NCBI GenBank assembly: GCA_019233165.1
Contig: JAFAMS010000112.1
Location: 1-9,551 of the forward strand
Direction of reading: 5' to 3'
DNA: 9,551 nucleotides
Source of the DNA: Vulcanimicrobiota bacterium
Lineage (GTDB): Bacteria; Vulcanimicrobiota; Vulcanimicrobiia; Vulcanimicrobiales; Vulcanimicrobiaceae
A program made the translations under genes and the position numbers. A model generated the notes under the pieces. That model was given only the letters and a program-made list of their open reading frames with translations. It had not been told where the DNA came from and ran no database searches. Shown here piece by piece: positions 1 through 5,654 of the stretch (position 1 is the stretch's first letter; each line of letters starts with the position of its first letter).

Positions 1-371
1 CACAGGCGCATCGAGGAAGCGCATGCCCTTCGCCTTCGCGGCGGCGTCGCAGGCGCGCGACGTTGACGGCTCACCGTGCTCGAGTCGATGAAGAGCGTCC
101 CTCGCTTCGCCGCCGCGATCGCGCCGCCGTCGCGGAGCAGCGTCGACTCGACCGCCGGATTGTCGGGGAGCATGGTGACGACGACATCCGCATCCCTCAC
201 CGCGTCGCGCGCGGAGGCTGCGACCGAAAGCCCTTTCCCGCGTAGCGCTTCGGCCTTCGCCGGCGTGCGGTTGTAGCCGGTGACGCTGTAGCCCGCGGCC
301 AGCAAGTTCGCCGCCATCCCGCCGCCCATTGTCCCGAGGCCGATGAACGCGATCTTCTGCTTCTCGCTCAT
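1..371 (-). CDS. NAD-binding beta-hydroxyacid dehydrogenase (3-hydroxyisobutyrate dehydrogenase type), N-terminal part, frameshifted
   Basis: Start is the ATG at 369-371; the gene leaves the window at base 1. Residues 1-101 read as a Rossmann NAD(P)-binding domain: beta strand KIAFIG, then GLGTMGGGMAANLL (residues 11-24), YNRTPAKAEAL (33-43), VVVTMLPDNPAVE (63-75) and FIDSSTVS (94-101). This pattern belongs to the 3-hydroxyisobutyrate dehydrogenase / tartronate semialdehyde reductase family, which oxidises or reduces short beta-hydroxy acids in the cytoplasm; the substrate cannot be told. After Ser101 the frame turns into Arg/Pro-rich nonsense, while the adjacent frame from base 66 downward reads RACDAAAKAKGMRFLDAPV, the expected continuation. 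One base therefore appears to be missing near 67-70. This is either a real inactivating mutation or a sequencing error. The ATG overlaps the stop of the upstream RidA-family gene by 4 bases (ATGA), so the two are probably cotranscribed. Confidence 0.82.
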   Translation of the reverse strand, partial: MSEKQKIAFIGLGTMGGGMAANLLAAGYSVTGYNRTPAKAEALRGKGLSVAASARDAVRDADVVVTMLPDNPAVESTLLRDGGAIAAAKRGTLFIDSSTVSRQRRAPATPPRRRRACASSMRL

Positions 372-715
372 CGCGCGGCGACGACCATGATCTCCACCTT
401 GTACTCGGGACGCGCGAGCTTCGCTTCGACCGTCGCGCGCGCCGGAGGATCGCCCGGCGCGACCCATGCATCCCACACCGCGTTCATCTGTTCGAACGTT
501 GCGATGTCGGCGAGCCAAATCGTCGCCGAGAGCAGCTGTGATTTGTCGGTTCCGGCTTCGGCGAGCAACCCTTCGATTTTCTCCAGTACCTGACGCGTCT
601 GTCCCGCGACGTCGGCCGACGGGTCGTCGGGGACTTGTCCCGCAAGAAATACCAGGTCGCCGTAGCGGACCGCTTTACTCATCCGCGGGCCGGCGCCGAT
701 GCGCTTGATCTTCAT
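368..715 (-). CDS. RidA-family protein, YoaB-like (enamine/imine deaminase superfamily)
   Basis: A 115-residue protein, the usual length of the single-domain YjgF/YER057c/UK114 (RidA) fold. The start at 713-715 gives MKIKRIGAGPRMSKAVRYGD; an earlier ATG in frame at 775 would add 20 unrelated residues overlapping the phzF end and was rejected. Family marks are LVFLAGQVPDD (21-31), the helix QVLEKIEGLLAEAGTDKSQL (42-61), ATIWLAD (64-70), AMNxxWDAWV-like (77-85) and the C-terminal RATVEAKL...YKVEIMVVAA. Arg93 and Glu108 match the Arg and Glu of the deaminase active site. From memory the central and C-terminal text is closer to Escherichia coli YoaB than to RidA itself. RidA members hydrolyse reactive 2-aminoacrylate-type enamines released by PLP enzymes; for YoaB-like members the substrate is not settled. 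It lies 16 bases after phzF and overlaps the next gene by ATGA, so it is operonic. No strong Shine-Dalgarno is visible. Confidence 0.88.
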   Translation of the reverse strand: MKIKRIGAGPRMSKAVRYGDLVFLAGQVPDDPSADVAGQTRQVLEKIEGLLAEAGTDKSQLLSATIWLADIATFEQMNAVWDAWVAPGDPPARATVEAKLARPEYKVEIMVVAAR

Positions 716-731
716 GCGAGAGATAGTCTCG

Positions 732-1613
732 TTAGATCGAGAGTTGTCCTCGCATGACGGTGACGACCTCGCCACCGATCTCGATCGTCTCGATCGCGTC
801 CGGTTCGCCGATCACCCGGACGTAGCCGATCCCGGGCCGGCCGACGTGGTCGCCTTGCGCGATCCGGTAGCTGCGCTCGGGGAGCAGTCCGTAGAACGCA
901 CAGTATCCCGCCATCCCGCCGCTGGCCGAGCCGGTGAACGGATCCTCGATGAGGACGCCGCCGAAGTCTACGAAGTGGCGCGCGCGCAGCGCGATCCCGC
1001 CCTCCGTTTCCCGCGCGAAGATGTGAACGCCCACGTAGTCGCGGTCGTCGACATCTTCGAAGAGCGCTGCGCGCTGCGGCCTGCAACGGGCGAGTGCTTC
1101 CGTGCTCCGCAGCGCGATCATGATCTGCGGCGTCCCGGTCGAAACGGTTTGCGGGAAGACGCCCTCGAGCAAGTCTTCGGCGGCGAGTCCGAGCGCGTGC
1201 GCGAAATGCTTGTGCGGATACGTGCGCATGAACGTCGGCGGCAGCTGCTGCATGACGTACCGCGACGCGCTCTCGCCGCGCTCGATCCGTACCGGGATGA
1301 CGCCCGCAGGCATTTCCAGCGTCACGGTCGTCGTCTTCGCGGATATCTTCCCGAGCTCGCACAAGACGTGGACGGTCGAAAGTGTCGGATGCCCGGCCAT
1401 CGGAAGCTCGAACGCGGGGGTGAAGTAGCGCACGCGGAAATCCGAGCGCTCTCCCTCGAAGACGTAGGCCGTCTCGGAGAGGTTCATCTCGCGCGCGATC
1501 TTTTGCATTAGCGCGTCGTCGAGCCCGCGAGCGTCAGGGACGACGGCGCACGGATTCCCTTCGAGCGGGCGCGAGGCGAACGCATCGACCTGCACGACTT
1601 CATAGGTGGGCAT
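732..1613 (-). CDS. PhzF-family isomerase/epimerase
   Basis: A 293-residue protein, the normal size for the PhzF family (two-lobed diaminopimelate epimerase-like fold). N-terminal signature: VVQVDAFASRPLEGNPCAVV (6-25). NLSETAYVF (44-52) carries Glu47, equivalent to the catalytic Glu45 of Pseudomonas PhzF. The glycine loop MAGHPTLST is at 72-80. The second-lobe motif DPFTGSASGG starts at Asp224 (DPxTGSA in the family). PhzF isomerises trans-2,3-dihydro-3-hydroxyanthranilate in phenazine synthesis, but no other phz gene is present, so this is more likely a member with an unknown small-molecule substrate. It is a cytoplasmic enzyme with no signal peptide. It is followed by the RidA-family gene after 16 bases and preceded by a possible 33-residue peptide ending 14 bases upstream, which points to one transcript. 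The start at 1611-1613 is the family start; the Shine-Dalgarno is weak. Confidence 0.92.
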   Translation of the reverse strand: MPTYEVVQVDAFASRPLEGNPCAVVPDARGLDDALMQKIAREMNLSETAYVFEGERSDFRVRYFTPAFELPMAGHPTLSTVHVLCELGKISAKTTTVTLEMPAGVIPVRIERGESASRYVMQQLPPTFMRTYPHKHFAHALGLAAEDLLEGVFPQTVSTGTPQIMIALRSTEALARCRPQRAALFEDVDDRDYVGVHIFARETEGGIALRARHFVDFGGVLIEDPFTGSASGGMAGYCAFYGLLPERSYRIAQGDHVGRPGIGYVRVIGEPDAIETIEIGGEVVTVMRGQLSI

Positions 1614-1627
1614 GCGCGGCCGAGCCG

Positions 1628-1729
1628 CTAGCGGACGAGGCTTCGGGTTCGGTTCATCTCCCGCCCGGCGCCGATCAACATCAGGAGCGTCGCGACGAGC
1701 TCTACCGCCATGACGACGAAGGTATCCAT
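1628..1729 (-). CDS. Possible small membrane peptide (33 residues)
   Basis: The minus strand has an ATG at 1727-1729 and TAG at 1628-1630. The peptide begins MDTFVVMAVELVATLLMLIG, a single hydrophobic helix of about 17 residues from Phe4 to Gly20, followed by a short charged tail rich in Arg (RxMNRTRSLVR). This is a classic one-pass small membrane protein layout with the tail probably cytoplasmic by the positive-inside rule. AGGGG at 1735-1739 (minus sense) lies 5 bases before the ATG, a better ribosome site than those of the genes downstream. It ends 14 bases before phzF and would be the first gene of that operon. I do not recognise a family. Chance is a real alternative for so short a frame in high-GC DNA. 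Confidence 0.45.
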   Translation of the reverse strand: MDTFVVMAVELVATLLMLIGAGREMNRTRSLVR

Positions 1730-1801
1730 CGCGGCCCCTATTCCCGCTAACGAGCCGCGTTCCTCACGGGCCGGCCGTTACGCCTGGCGAAAGGCGGGTC
1801 G

Positions 1802-2776
1802 ATGAAGTACCGAAATTTGGGACGCTGGGGCGTCCGCATTTCCTCGATTGGGCTCGGATCGTGGCTGACGTACGGCGGGAGCGTCGAGGAGGAGACGGCT
1901 CGCGCGTGTATCCAGCGCGCCTATGACCTCGGAGTGACGTTCTTCGACACTGCCAACGTGTACGCGCGCGGGCGTGCCGAGGAGGTCGTCGGCCGCGCGA
2001 TCGCCGGGTGGCGACGCGATTCGATCGTACTCGCGACCAAAGTCTATTTTCCGATGGGCGACGGCCCCAACGATCGCGGGCTCTCGCGCAAGCACGTCAT
2101 GGAGCAGGCGCACCATTCGCTGCGTCGCCTCGGCGTCGAGTACGTCGATCTGTACCAGTGTCATCGCTACGACCTCGCAACGCCGCTCGAAGAGACGTGT
2201 GCGGCGATGAACGATCTGGTGCGCGGCGGAAAAGTGCTCTATTGGGGCGTCTCCGAGTGGAACGCGGATCAGATCGCGTCCGCGGTGCTCTTGGCTCGCG
2301 CCCGAGGATGGGCCGAGCCCGTCAGCAACCAGCCCCAATACAGCGCCTTGTGGCGAAGGATCGAACGGCGCGTCCTCCCGACGTGCGTCGAGTACGGTCT
2401 GGGAAGCGTCGTGTGGTCGCCGCTCGCTCAAGGGATCCTGACCGGCAAGTACGCCTCGGTCAAATCGCCCCCGGCCGGCACGCGAGCGGCGGGTCCGGCG
2501 GCGGAAATGATGGAGGAGTATTTCACGCAACCCGTGCTCGATGCCGTCGCAAAGCTCGCCCCGCTCGCCAAAGAGGCGGGGATTACGCTTTCCCAGCTCG
2601 CGCTGGCGTGGTGCTTGCGGCGGCCGGAGATCTCGTCGGTGATCGTGGGCGCGACGCGGGCGGAGCACGTCGACGACAACGTTCGCGCCGCCGATCTCGA
2701 GCTCGAACCGGAGCTGTTCGCGAAGATGGATGCGATTTTGCTTCCGGTCGCGCCGGCGCCGCCCTACCTCGCTTAG
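1802..2776 (+). CDS. Aldo/keto reductase, voltage-gated potassium channel beta-subunit-like
   Basis: A 324-residue (beta/alpha)8 NADPH-dependent oxidoreductase of full family length. The N-terminus MKYRNLGRWGVRISSIGLGS is the standard AKR opening. The catalytic tetrad is visible: Asp49 in FFDTANVY, Tyr54, Lys80 in LATKV and His121 in YQCHRYD. The cofactor side shows GVSEWNADQI, SNQPQYS, VVWSPLAQGILTGKY and the C-terminal SSVIVGATRAEHVDDN. The segment DRGLSRKHVMEQAHHSLRRL resembles the Kv-beta branch of the superfamily. These enzymes reduce aldehydes and ketones in the cytosol; the physiological substrate is unknown. AAAGG at 1790-1794 is 7 bases before the ATG, which fixes the start. It is divergent from the phzF operon, with 72 bases between its ATG and that of the 33-residue peptide. 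The small acidic gene follows after 53 bases. Confidence 0.93.
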   Translation: MKYRNLGRWGVRISSIGLGSWLTYGGSVEEETARACIQRAYDLGVTFFDTANVYARGRAEEVVGRAIAGWRRDSIVLATKVYFPMGDGPNDRGLSRKHVMEQAHHSLRRLGVEYVDLYQCHRYDLATPLEETCAAMNDLVRGGKVLYWGVSEWNADQIASAVLLARARGWAEPVSNQPQYSALWRRIERRVLPTCVEYGLGSVVWSPLAQGILTGKYASVKSPPAGTRAAGPAAEMMEEYFTQPVLDAVAKLAPLAKEAGITLSQLALAWCLRRPEISSVIVGATRAEHVDDNVRAADLELEPELFAKMDAILLPVAPAPPYLA

Positions 2777-2829
2777 CCCAGGGGGAGCCAACCGCGTGTA
2801 GCCCCGGATGCCGCGGGTAAGCCGCGAGC

Positions 2830-2997
2830 ATGGAAAACCAAATCAACGAAAAGACCGAACTCGACAATCAAGACGTCCCGACGATTTCGAGCGACGACGA
2901 GCAGCAGATGCGCCGAGCACAGGGCGCGGACGTCGACGAGAGCGACGAGGACGAACGCGGGAACGAGCTCCTCATCGGCGACGGCGAGAGCGGTTAA
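2830..2997 (+). CDS. Small acidic hypothetical protein (55 residues)
   Basis: ATG at 2830-2832, TAA at 2995-2997, with an in-frame stop at 2818-2820 just upstream, so this ATG is the only normal start. The protein is very acidic: 18 Asp/Glu against 4 Lys/Arg. It begins MENQINEKTELDNQDVPTIS, has an almost wholly acidic centre (GADVDESDEDERGNE, 32-46) and ends LLIGDGESG. It has no Cys, no aromatic residue and no hydrophobic segment, so it is probably disordered and cytoplasmic. The opening codons are A-rich compared with the surrounding DNA, as is common at real starts. There is no clear Shine-Dalgarno; a short GCGG/CCGC dyad precedes the ATG. It could be cotranscribed with the aldo/keto reductase. 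It ends 10 bases before the convergent imuB stop. No family is recognised. Confidence 0.55.
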   Translation: MENQINEKTELDNQDVPTISSDDEQQMRRAQGADVDESDEDERGNELLIGDGESG

Positions 2998-3007
2998 CGC
3001 ATAACGC

Positions 3008-4474
3008 TCAATCGTAAACGCCCAGGGTGAACCATCGTTCGCCGCGGCGCGCGATGCGATAGATTGCGCCGTCTTCGAGCATGACGTCGTAGTCGTCGCG
3101 CTCGAGCGGCGCCGCCGACCACCAGCCTTCGTCGATGCGCCACGGTCCGGCGTAATCGACGACGGCTTGCGCCGGCGTCCCCAGGAAACGGGGGGCGCCG
3201 GCGCTTACGACGACATCGACTTCCCGCGGCTCGGAAAAGATCCGCAACTGCATCGTTGCCGTTTGCCGTGCGTGCGGGGAGGCAGCTGCGATCCATTCAC
3301 GCGACACGAGCGCCGCGGGTTCGAAGCGCTCGTACGCGACGCGCGACTCCGGACGATGACCGCCGGGCTCCAACCGCGCGCGCACAGCCGCTTCGTCACC
3401 GAATGCGGCGTCGAGCCGCGCGAGCGCGAGCTCGACGGCTTCCGGATCGGGGTCGTCGCCGCAGAGAAGCGGGAGCGCGACGCCGCCTCGCTCGGCGCGC
3501 TCGACGCCGAGCCGCAATCCTTCGACCGGGGCTTCGAGCTGCAATCCTTCGAGCCGCGCGCGAATCAAGTCGAAGAGCATCGTTTCGCGCGCCGTCGGTT
3601 GCGCGACCGCGACCGCGACGCGCACGATCTCGCCGTTCTCGCACTCGAGCTGGAGCGTCAGCGCGGCCGCGCGTTTTCCGGCGACGACGAGATCCTCTGC
3701 GACGCGCGCGACGAGCGTCCGGAGCGCAAAGAGCAACGCCTCCTCGCTCGCCGCGCTCCCCTCGCCGTAGAGCGTTCGCTCGATCCGCACGCGATGCGGC
3801 CGCGCAAGGAACGGCACGTCGTCGATCCCACGCGCGAGCGCGTGCCAGCGCGCCGCCTGGGGGCCGAAGCGCCGGACGAACGGCCCGTGCGGAAGTGCCG
3901 CGAGCTCGCCGAGCGTTCGAATCCCGAGCAAATGCAGCCGCATTTCGAGCTGCGGATCGATCTCGAGCTCGCGCAAAGGTTGCCGCGCGACGAAAGCGGC
4001 TTCTTCGCCGCGCTGACAGGTTGCGTTCCGTTTCGCGGCGACGCGTGCGACGAAACGGCTCGGCCCGACGCCGATCAGAAACCGAAACCCGAAGGCCCGT
4101 AACGCCGAAGCGAGCGTCGCGCGCCACTGCTGCGGCGTCCCGCCGGCGCCGCGCATCTCGCAAAACGCGTACCCTTCGCCGCCGTCTTCGATCGCCGGCG
4201 AAATCGCATCGAGCGCGTCGAGGATCGCTTCCCACTTCGTTCGCCTGGCGGCGAGATCGGTAACGAGGGTCGTTGCGGCCGGGACGCAGGCTTGCGCCTC
4301 GATCGCCGTCATTCCGCGGCGCGCGCCTTGGGTGAAAGCCTCCGGGGAGGCGTCGATCACGCGCGCCCGGACGAGCCCGTCGACGACGAGGACCGCCGCC
4401 TGTGCGGGTTGCGGCTCGGCTTCGAGGGCGACGGCGAGGGCGAAATGCGGGATCGCAACGCACACGATCGCCAT
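3008..4474 (-). CDS. imuB: ImuB-like protein, catalytically degenerate Y-family DNA polymerase (SOS mutagenesis)
   Basis: A 488-residue protein with the Y-family polymerase plan: palm start VCVAIPHFALAVAL (4-17), GARRGMTAIEAQACVP (50-65), SPAIEDGGEGYAFCEM (92-107), GVGPSRFVARVAAKRN (135-150), the helix-hairpin-helix-like region RLHLLGIRTLGELAALP (179-195) with FGPQAARWHALARGID, then a little-finger region from about 224. The first metal-binding Asp of active polymerases is absent (IPHFAL instead of VDxDAFFA) and the SxDE motif is missing. This is the mark of ImuB, which does not polymerise but bridges the beta clamp, ImuA and the error-prone polymerase DnaE2. The C-terminal tail RIDEGWW...DDYDVMLEDGAIYRIARRGERWFTLGVYD matches ImuB C-termini. 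VALPLL (332-337) sits where ImuB proteins carry a clamp-binding QLPLW-type motif, but the Gln is missing. imuA lies upstream on the same strand, separated by a small gene on the other strand; no dnaE2 is in the window. Confidence 0.87.
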   Translation of the reverse strand: MAIVCVAIPHFALAVALEAEPQPAQAAVLVVDGLVRARVIDASPEAFTQGARRGMTAIEAQACVPAATTLVTDLAARRTKWEAILDALDAISPAIEDGGEGYAFCEMRGAGGTPQQWRATLASALRAFGFRFLIGVGPSRFVARVAAKRNATCQRGEEAAFVARQPLRELEIDPQLEMRLHLLGIRTLGELAALPHGPFVRRFGPQAARWHALARGIDDVPFLARPHRVRIERTLYGEGSAASEEALLFALRTLVARVAEDLVVAGKRAAALTLQLECENGEIVRVAVAVAQPTARETMLFDLIRARLEGLQLEAPVEGLRLGVERAERGGVALPLLCGDDPDPEAVELALARLDAAFGDEAAVRARLEPGGHRPESRVAYERFEPAALVSREWIAAASPHARQTATMQLRIFSEPREVDVVVSAGAPRFLGTPAQAVVDYAGPWRIDEGWWSAAPLERDDYDVMLEDGAIYRIARRGERWFTLGVYD

Positions 4475-4522
4475 CGTTTCATGCGCCTTTCATGCACGGG
4501 CGCAGTTGGTTTAGAAGTTCGT

Positions 4523-4534
4523 GAAGCTCGGTTC
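4523..4534. promoter_or_regulatory. Possible degenerate LexA (SOS) box upstream of imuB
   Basis: On the minus strand the sequence reads GAAC-CGAG-CTTC, seven of eight conserved positions of GAAC-N4-GTTC, centred about 54 bases upstream of the imuB ATG. No convincing -35/-10 pair was found around it, and one-mismatch boxes occur by chance. The site also lies upstream of the plus-strand secreted protein gene. Confidence 0.25.
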
Positions 4535-4553
4535 CGTTTGCGAACATTGCTGC

Positions 4554-4559
4554 TATTCT
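4554..4559 (+). promoter_or_regulatory. Possible -10 element for the small secreted protein gene
   Basis: TATTCT matches TATAAT at four of six positions and lies 52 bases before the ATG at 4612, leaving a leader of about 45 bases. No good -35 is seen 16-18 bases upstream (the sequence there is near TTCCGT), so this is a weak call. Confidence 0.25.
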
Positions 4560-4611
4560 GCCGTTGTCAGTTCAGCTGGCCCGGACTCATCTTCATCAGG
4601 AGTTAATCGAC

Positions 4612-4914
4612 ATGAAAAAGATCTTGTGTGCCGTCCTCGCCGCCGCGACGTTTTGCGCACCGCTCTGCGCGCAGGCCGGTGAGGTTTTCAATCGCGAGCA
4701 TCGTCAAGAGAATCGCATCTACCAGGGCGTCCAAAACGGCTCGCTCACCCAGGGTCAATACGACCGGCTGCAGGCCCGCGAAGCGGCGATCAACTCTTCC
4801 CGCACGTACGACTTGCAGCAAAACAACGGGCATCTCACTCCGGCGGAATACTGGAATCTCAACCGGCGCGAGAACGCGCTCTCCCGTTCGATCCACTTTT
4901 ACAAGCATAACTAA
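4612..4914 (+). CDS. Small secreted protein with a two-fold helical repeat
   Basis: A 100-residue preprotein. The start at 4612 is chosen over an in-frame ATG at 4564 because AGGAG at 4598-4602 lies 9 bases before it and because it places a textbook signal peptide at the N-terminus: MKK, hydrophobic ILCAVLAAATFCAPLC, then AQA before Gly23. The mature part of about 78 residues has two related units: NGSLTQGQYDRLQAREAAIN and NGHLTPAEYWNLNRRENALS, each built as G-x-LT-x3-Y-x2-L-x2-RE. The first unit is preceded by NREHRQENRIYQGVQ, the second ends in FYKHN. Small exported proteins with such RIxxGxxxGxLTxxExxxL repeats recur in proteobacteria and acidobacteria without a known function. Its likely place is the periplasm or cell exterior. 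The gene is read opposite to imuA and imuB and lies between them; its last 56 bases overlap the imuA 3' end. It is visibly less GC-rich than its neighbours, which could mean acquisition by transfer. Confidence 0.8.
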   Translation: MKKILCAVLAAATFCAPLCAQAGEVFNREHRQENRIYQGVQNGSLTQGQYDRLQAREAAINSSRTYDLQQNNGHLTPAEYWNLNRRENALSRSIHFYKHN

Positions 4915-5623
4915 GGTGCGAAAAGCTCCCCTCGCAGCACGCAGCCAGACGCGCTTCCCCATTCGGGGCGGCGCGTTTGTGCTTGCGGATCTGCGCGCAC
5001 AGCTCGTAGCCGGCGAGCGAGCGAAACGGTCCCGGCGCGCCGAGCCATCGCGTCTCCCGCAAGCTGCACTCCACGCGCACTGACGCGAAGTACCGCAGCT
5101 CGCTCGAGATCTCGGTTCCGACTGCGAGCACGACGGCGTTCGCGCGATGAGCGAGCGAGGCCAAGCGCGTCCACATGGTGGCGCGCGCGCGGGGGACCGC
5201 AGGGATCGCGAGCGCGCCGAACGCGCTCGAGCGTAAGACGATATCGGCGGCGCGCATCACGTCGAGCTCCCGCTCGACGCGGACGATCAAGAGCCGCTCC
5301 AGCGCGACGCCGGCTGCGGCGAGCGTCGGCGCGAAGAGACCTCCGCTGGGATCGTCGCGCCACTCGACGAGCGCGGCCGCGCCGCCGCCGGCGGTCGCCG
5401 CGGCGAGCAGGCTCGCGGCGAGCGCGCTCCGTCCCGAGCTAGCCGGCCCTTCGAGCGTCGAGATCACCCCCTTCGGAAAGCCGCCGGCGAGCGCGCGGTC
5501 GACGGGGTCGAGCCCGGTCCGAACCGCGCTCCCGTCGGCTTGGACGAACGCCCCTGGGGAGGCCGGCCGGAAGCGGATATCGAGGGCGTCGCGCAGGGCG
5601 GCAAAAGCGGGGGACGGAGCCAT
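4859..5623 (-). CDS. imuA: ImuA-like RecA-fold protein (SOS mutagenesis)
   Basis: 254 residues from the ATG at 5621-5623. Domain order: a short N-terminal segment, then TGLDPVDRALAGGFPKGVIS (36-55), the opening of RecA/ImuA-type P-loop domains. EGPASSGRSAL (58-68) follows, a Walker A relative of RecA GPESSGKT with Arg instead of Lys, then LVEWRD (85-90) and RLLIVRVERELDVMRAADIV (110-129). The tail GYELCAQIRKHKRAAPNG (205-222) resembles the basic ImuA C-terminus. ImuA works with ImuB and DnaE2 in damage-induced mutagenesis. An ATG 24 bases further upstream (5645-5647) is also in frame, but it lies inside the LexA operator and upstream of the predicted -10 box, so it should not be on the mRNA. 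With the chosen start the message would be leaderless or nearly so, which fits the absence of a Shine-Dalgarno. The last 56 bases overlap the convergent secreted protein gene; the final 20 residues look non-conserved. Confidence 0.78.
   Translation of the reverse strand: MAPSPAFAALRDALDIRFRPASPGAFVQADGSAVRTGLDPVDRALAGGFPKGVISTLEGPASSGRSALAASLLAAATAGGGAAALVEWRDDPSGGLFAPTLAAAGVALERLLIVRVERELDVMRAADIVLRSSAFGALAIPAVPRARATMWTRLASLAHRANAVVLAVGTEISSELRYFASVRVECSLRETRWLGAPGPFRSLAGYELCAQIRKHKRAAPNGEARLAACCEGSFSHLSYACKSGSNGRARSRAG
4949..4976 (+). terminator. Possible hairpin terminator of the small secreted gene, inside imuA
   Basis: ACGCGC (4949-4954) pairs with GCGCGT (4971-4976), and CCCC (4957-4960) pairs with GGGG (4965-4968) across an ATTC loop. 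Between the two stems are a T-G wobble and one mismatch. In plus sense it is followed by TTTGTGCTT, a weak T tract, and it lies 35 bases after the secreted protein stop. In minus sense no T tract follows. It falls within the imuA coding sequence, so it may also be a chance product of codon use. Confidence 0.35.
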
Positions 5624-5634
5624 GGGAGGCCAAG

Positions 5635-5640
5635 GATAAT
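5635..5640 (+). promoter_or_regulatory. Possible -10 element for the SGNH operon
   Basis: GATAAT on the plus strand matches TATAAT at five of six positions and overlaps the imuA -10 box on the other strand. A start near 5647 would give a leader of about 45 bases before the SGNH ATG and would place the SOS box over the start point. The region about 17 bases upstream (near 5612-5617, GACGGA) is a poor -35. Confidence 0.35.
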
Positions 5641-5654
5641 CGAACATACGTTCG
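5641..5654. promoter_or_regulatory. LexA operator (SOS box), GAAC-N4-GTTC type
   Basis: CGAACATACGTTCG has perfect inverted arms CGAAC/GTTCG around ATAC. It matches the Bacillus-type SOS consensus CGAACRNRYGTTYC at every position except the last. It lies between the -35 and -10 of the imuA promoter and 37 bases before the SGNH start codon. Position, symmetry and the identity of the downstream gene agree, so this is the best supported regulatory site in the window. Confidence 0.85.

Noticed and set aside
699..1511. A 270-residue plus-strand frame opposite phzF
   Set aside because: phzF has all family motifs; this frame is charged, low-complexity antisense text.
1778..2791. A 337-residue minus-strand frame opposite the aldo/keto reductase
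   Set aside because: The plus strand encodes a full AKR with an intact tetrad; the minus frame has no recognisable motif and is a high-GC shadow.
3167..4263. Long plus-strand frames (311 and 335 residues) opposite imuB
   Set aside because: Arg-rich shadow translations; imuB on the minus strand explains the region from end to end.
4564..4611. An upstream ATG adding 16 residues to the secreted protein
   Set aside because: It would bury the signal peptide, and the good AGGAG site supports the ATG at 4612.
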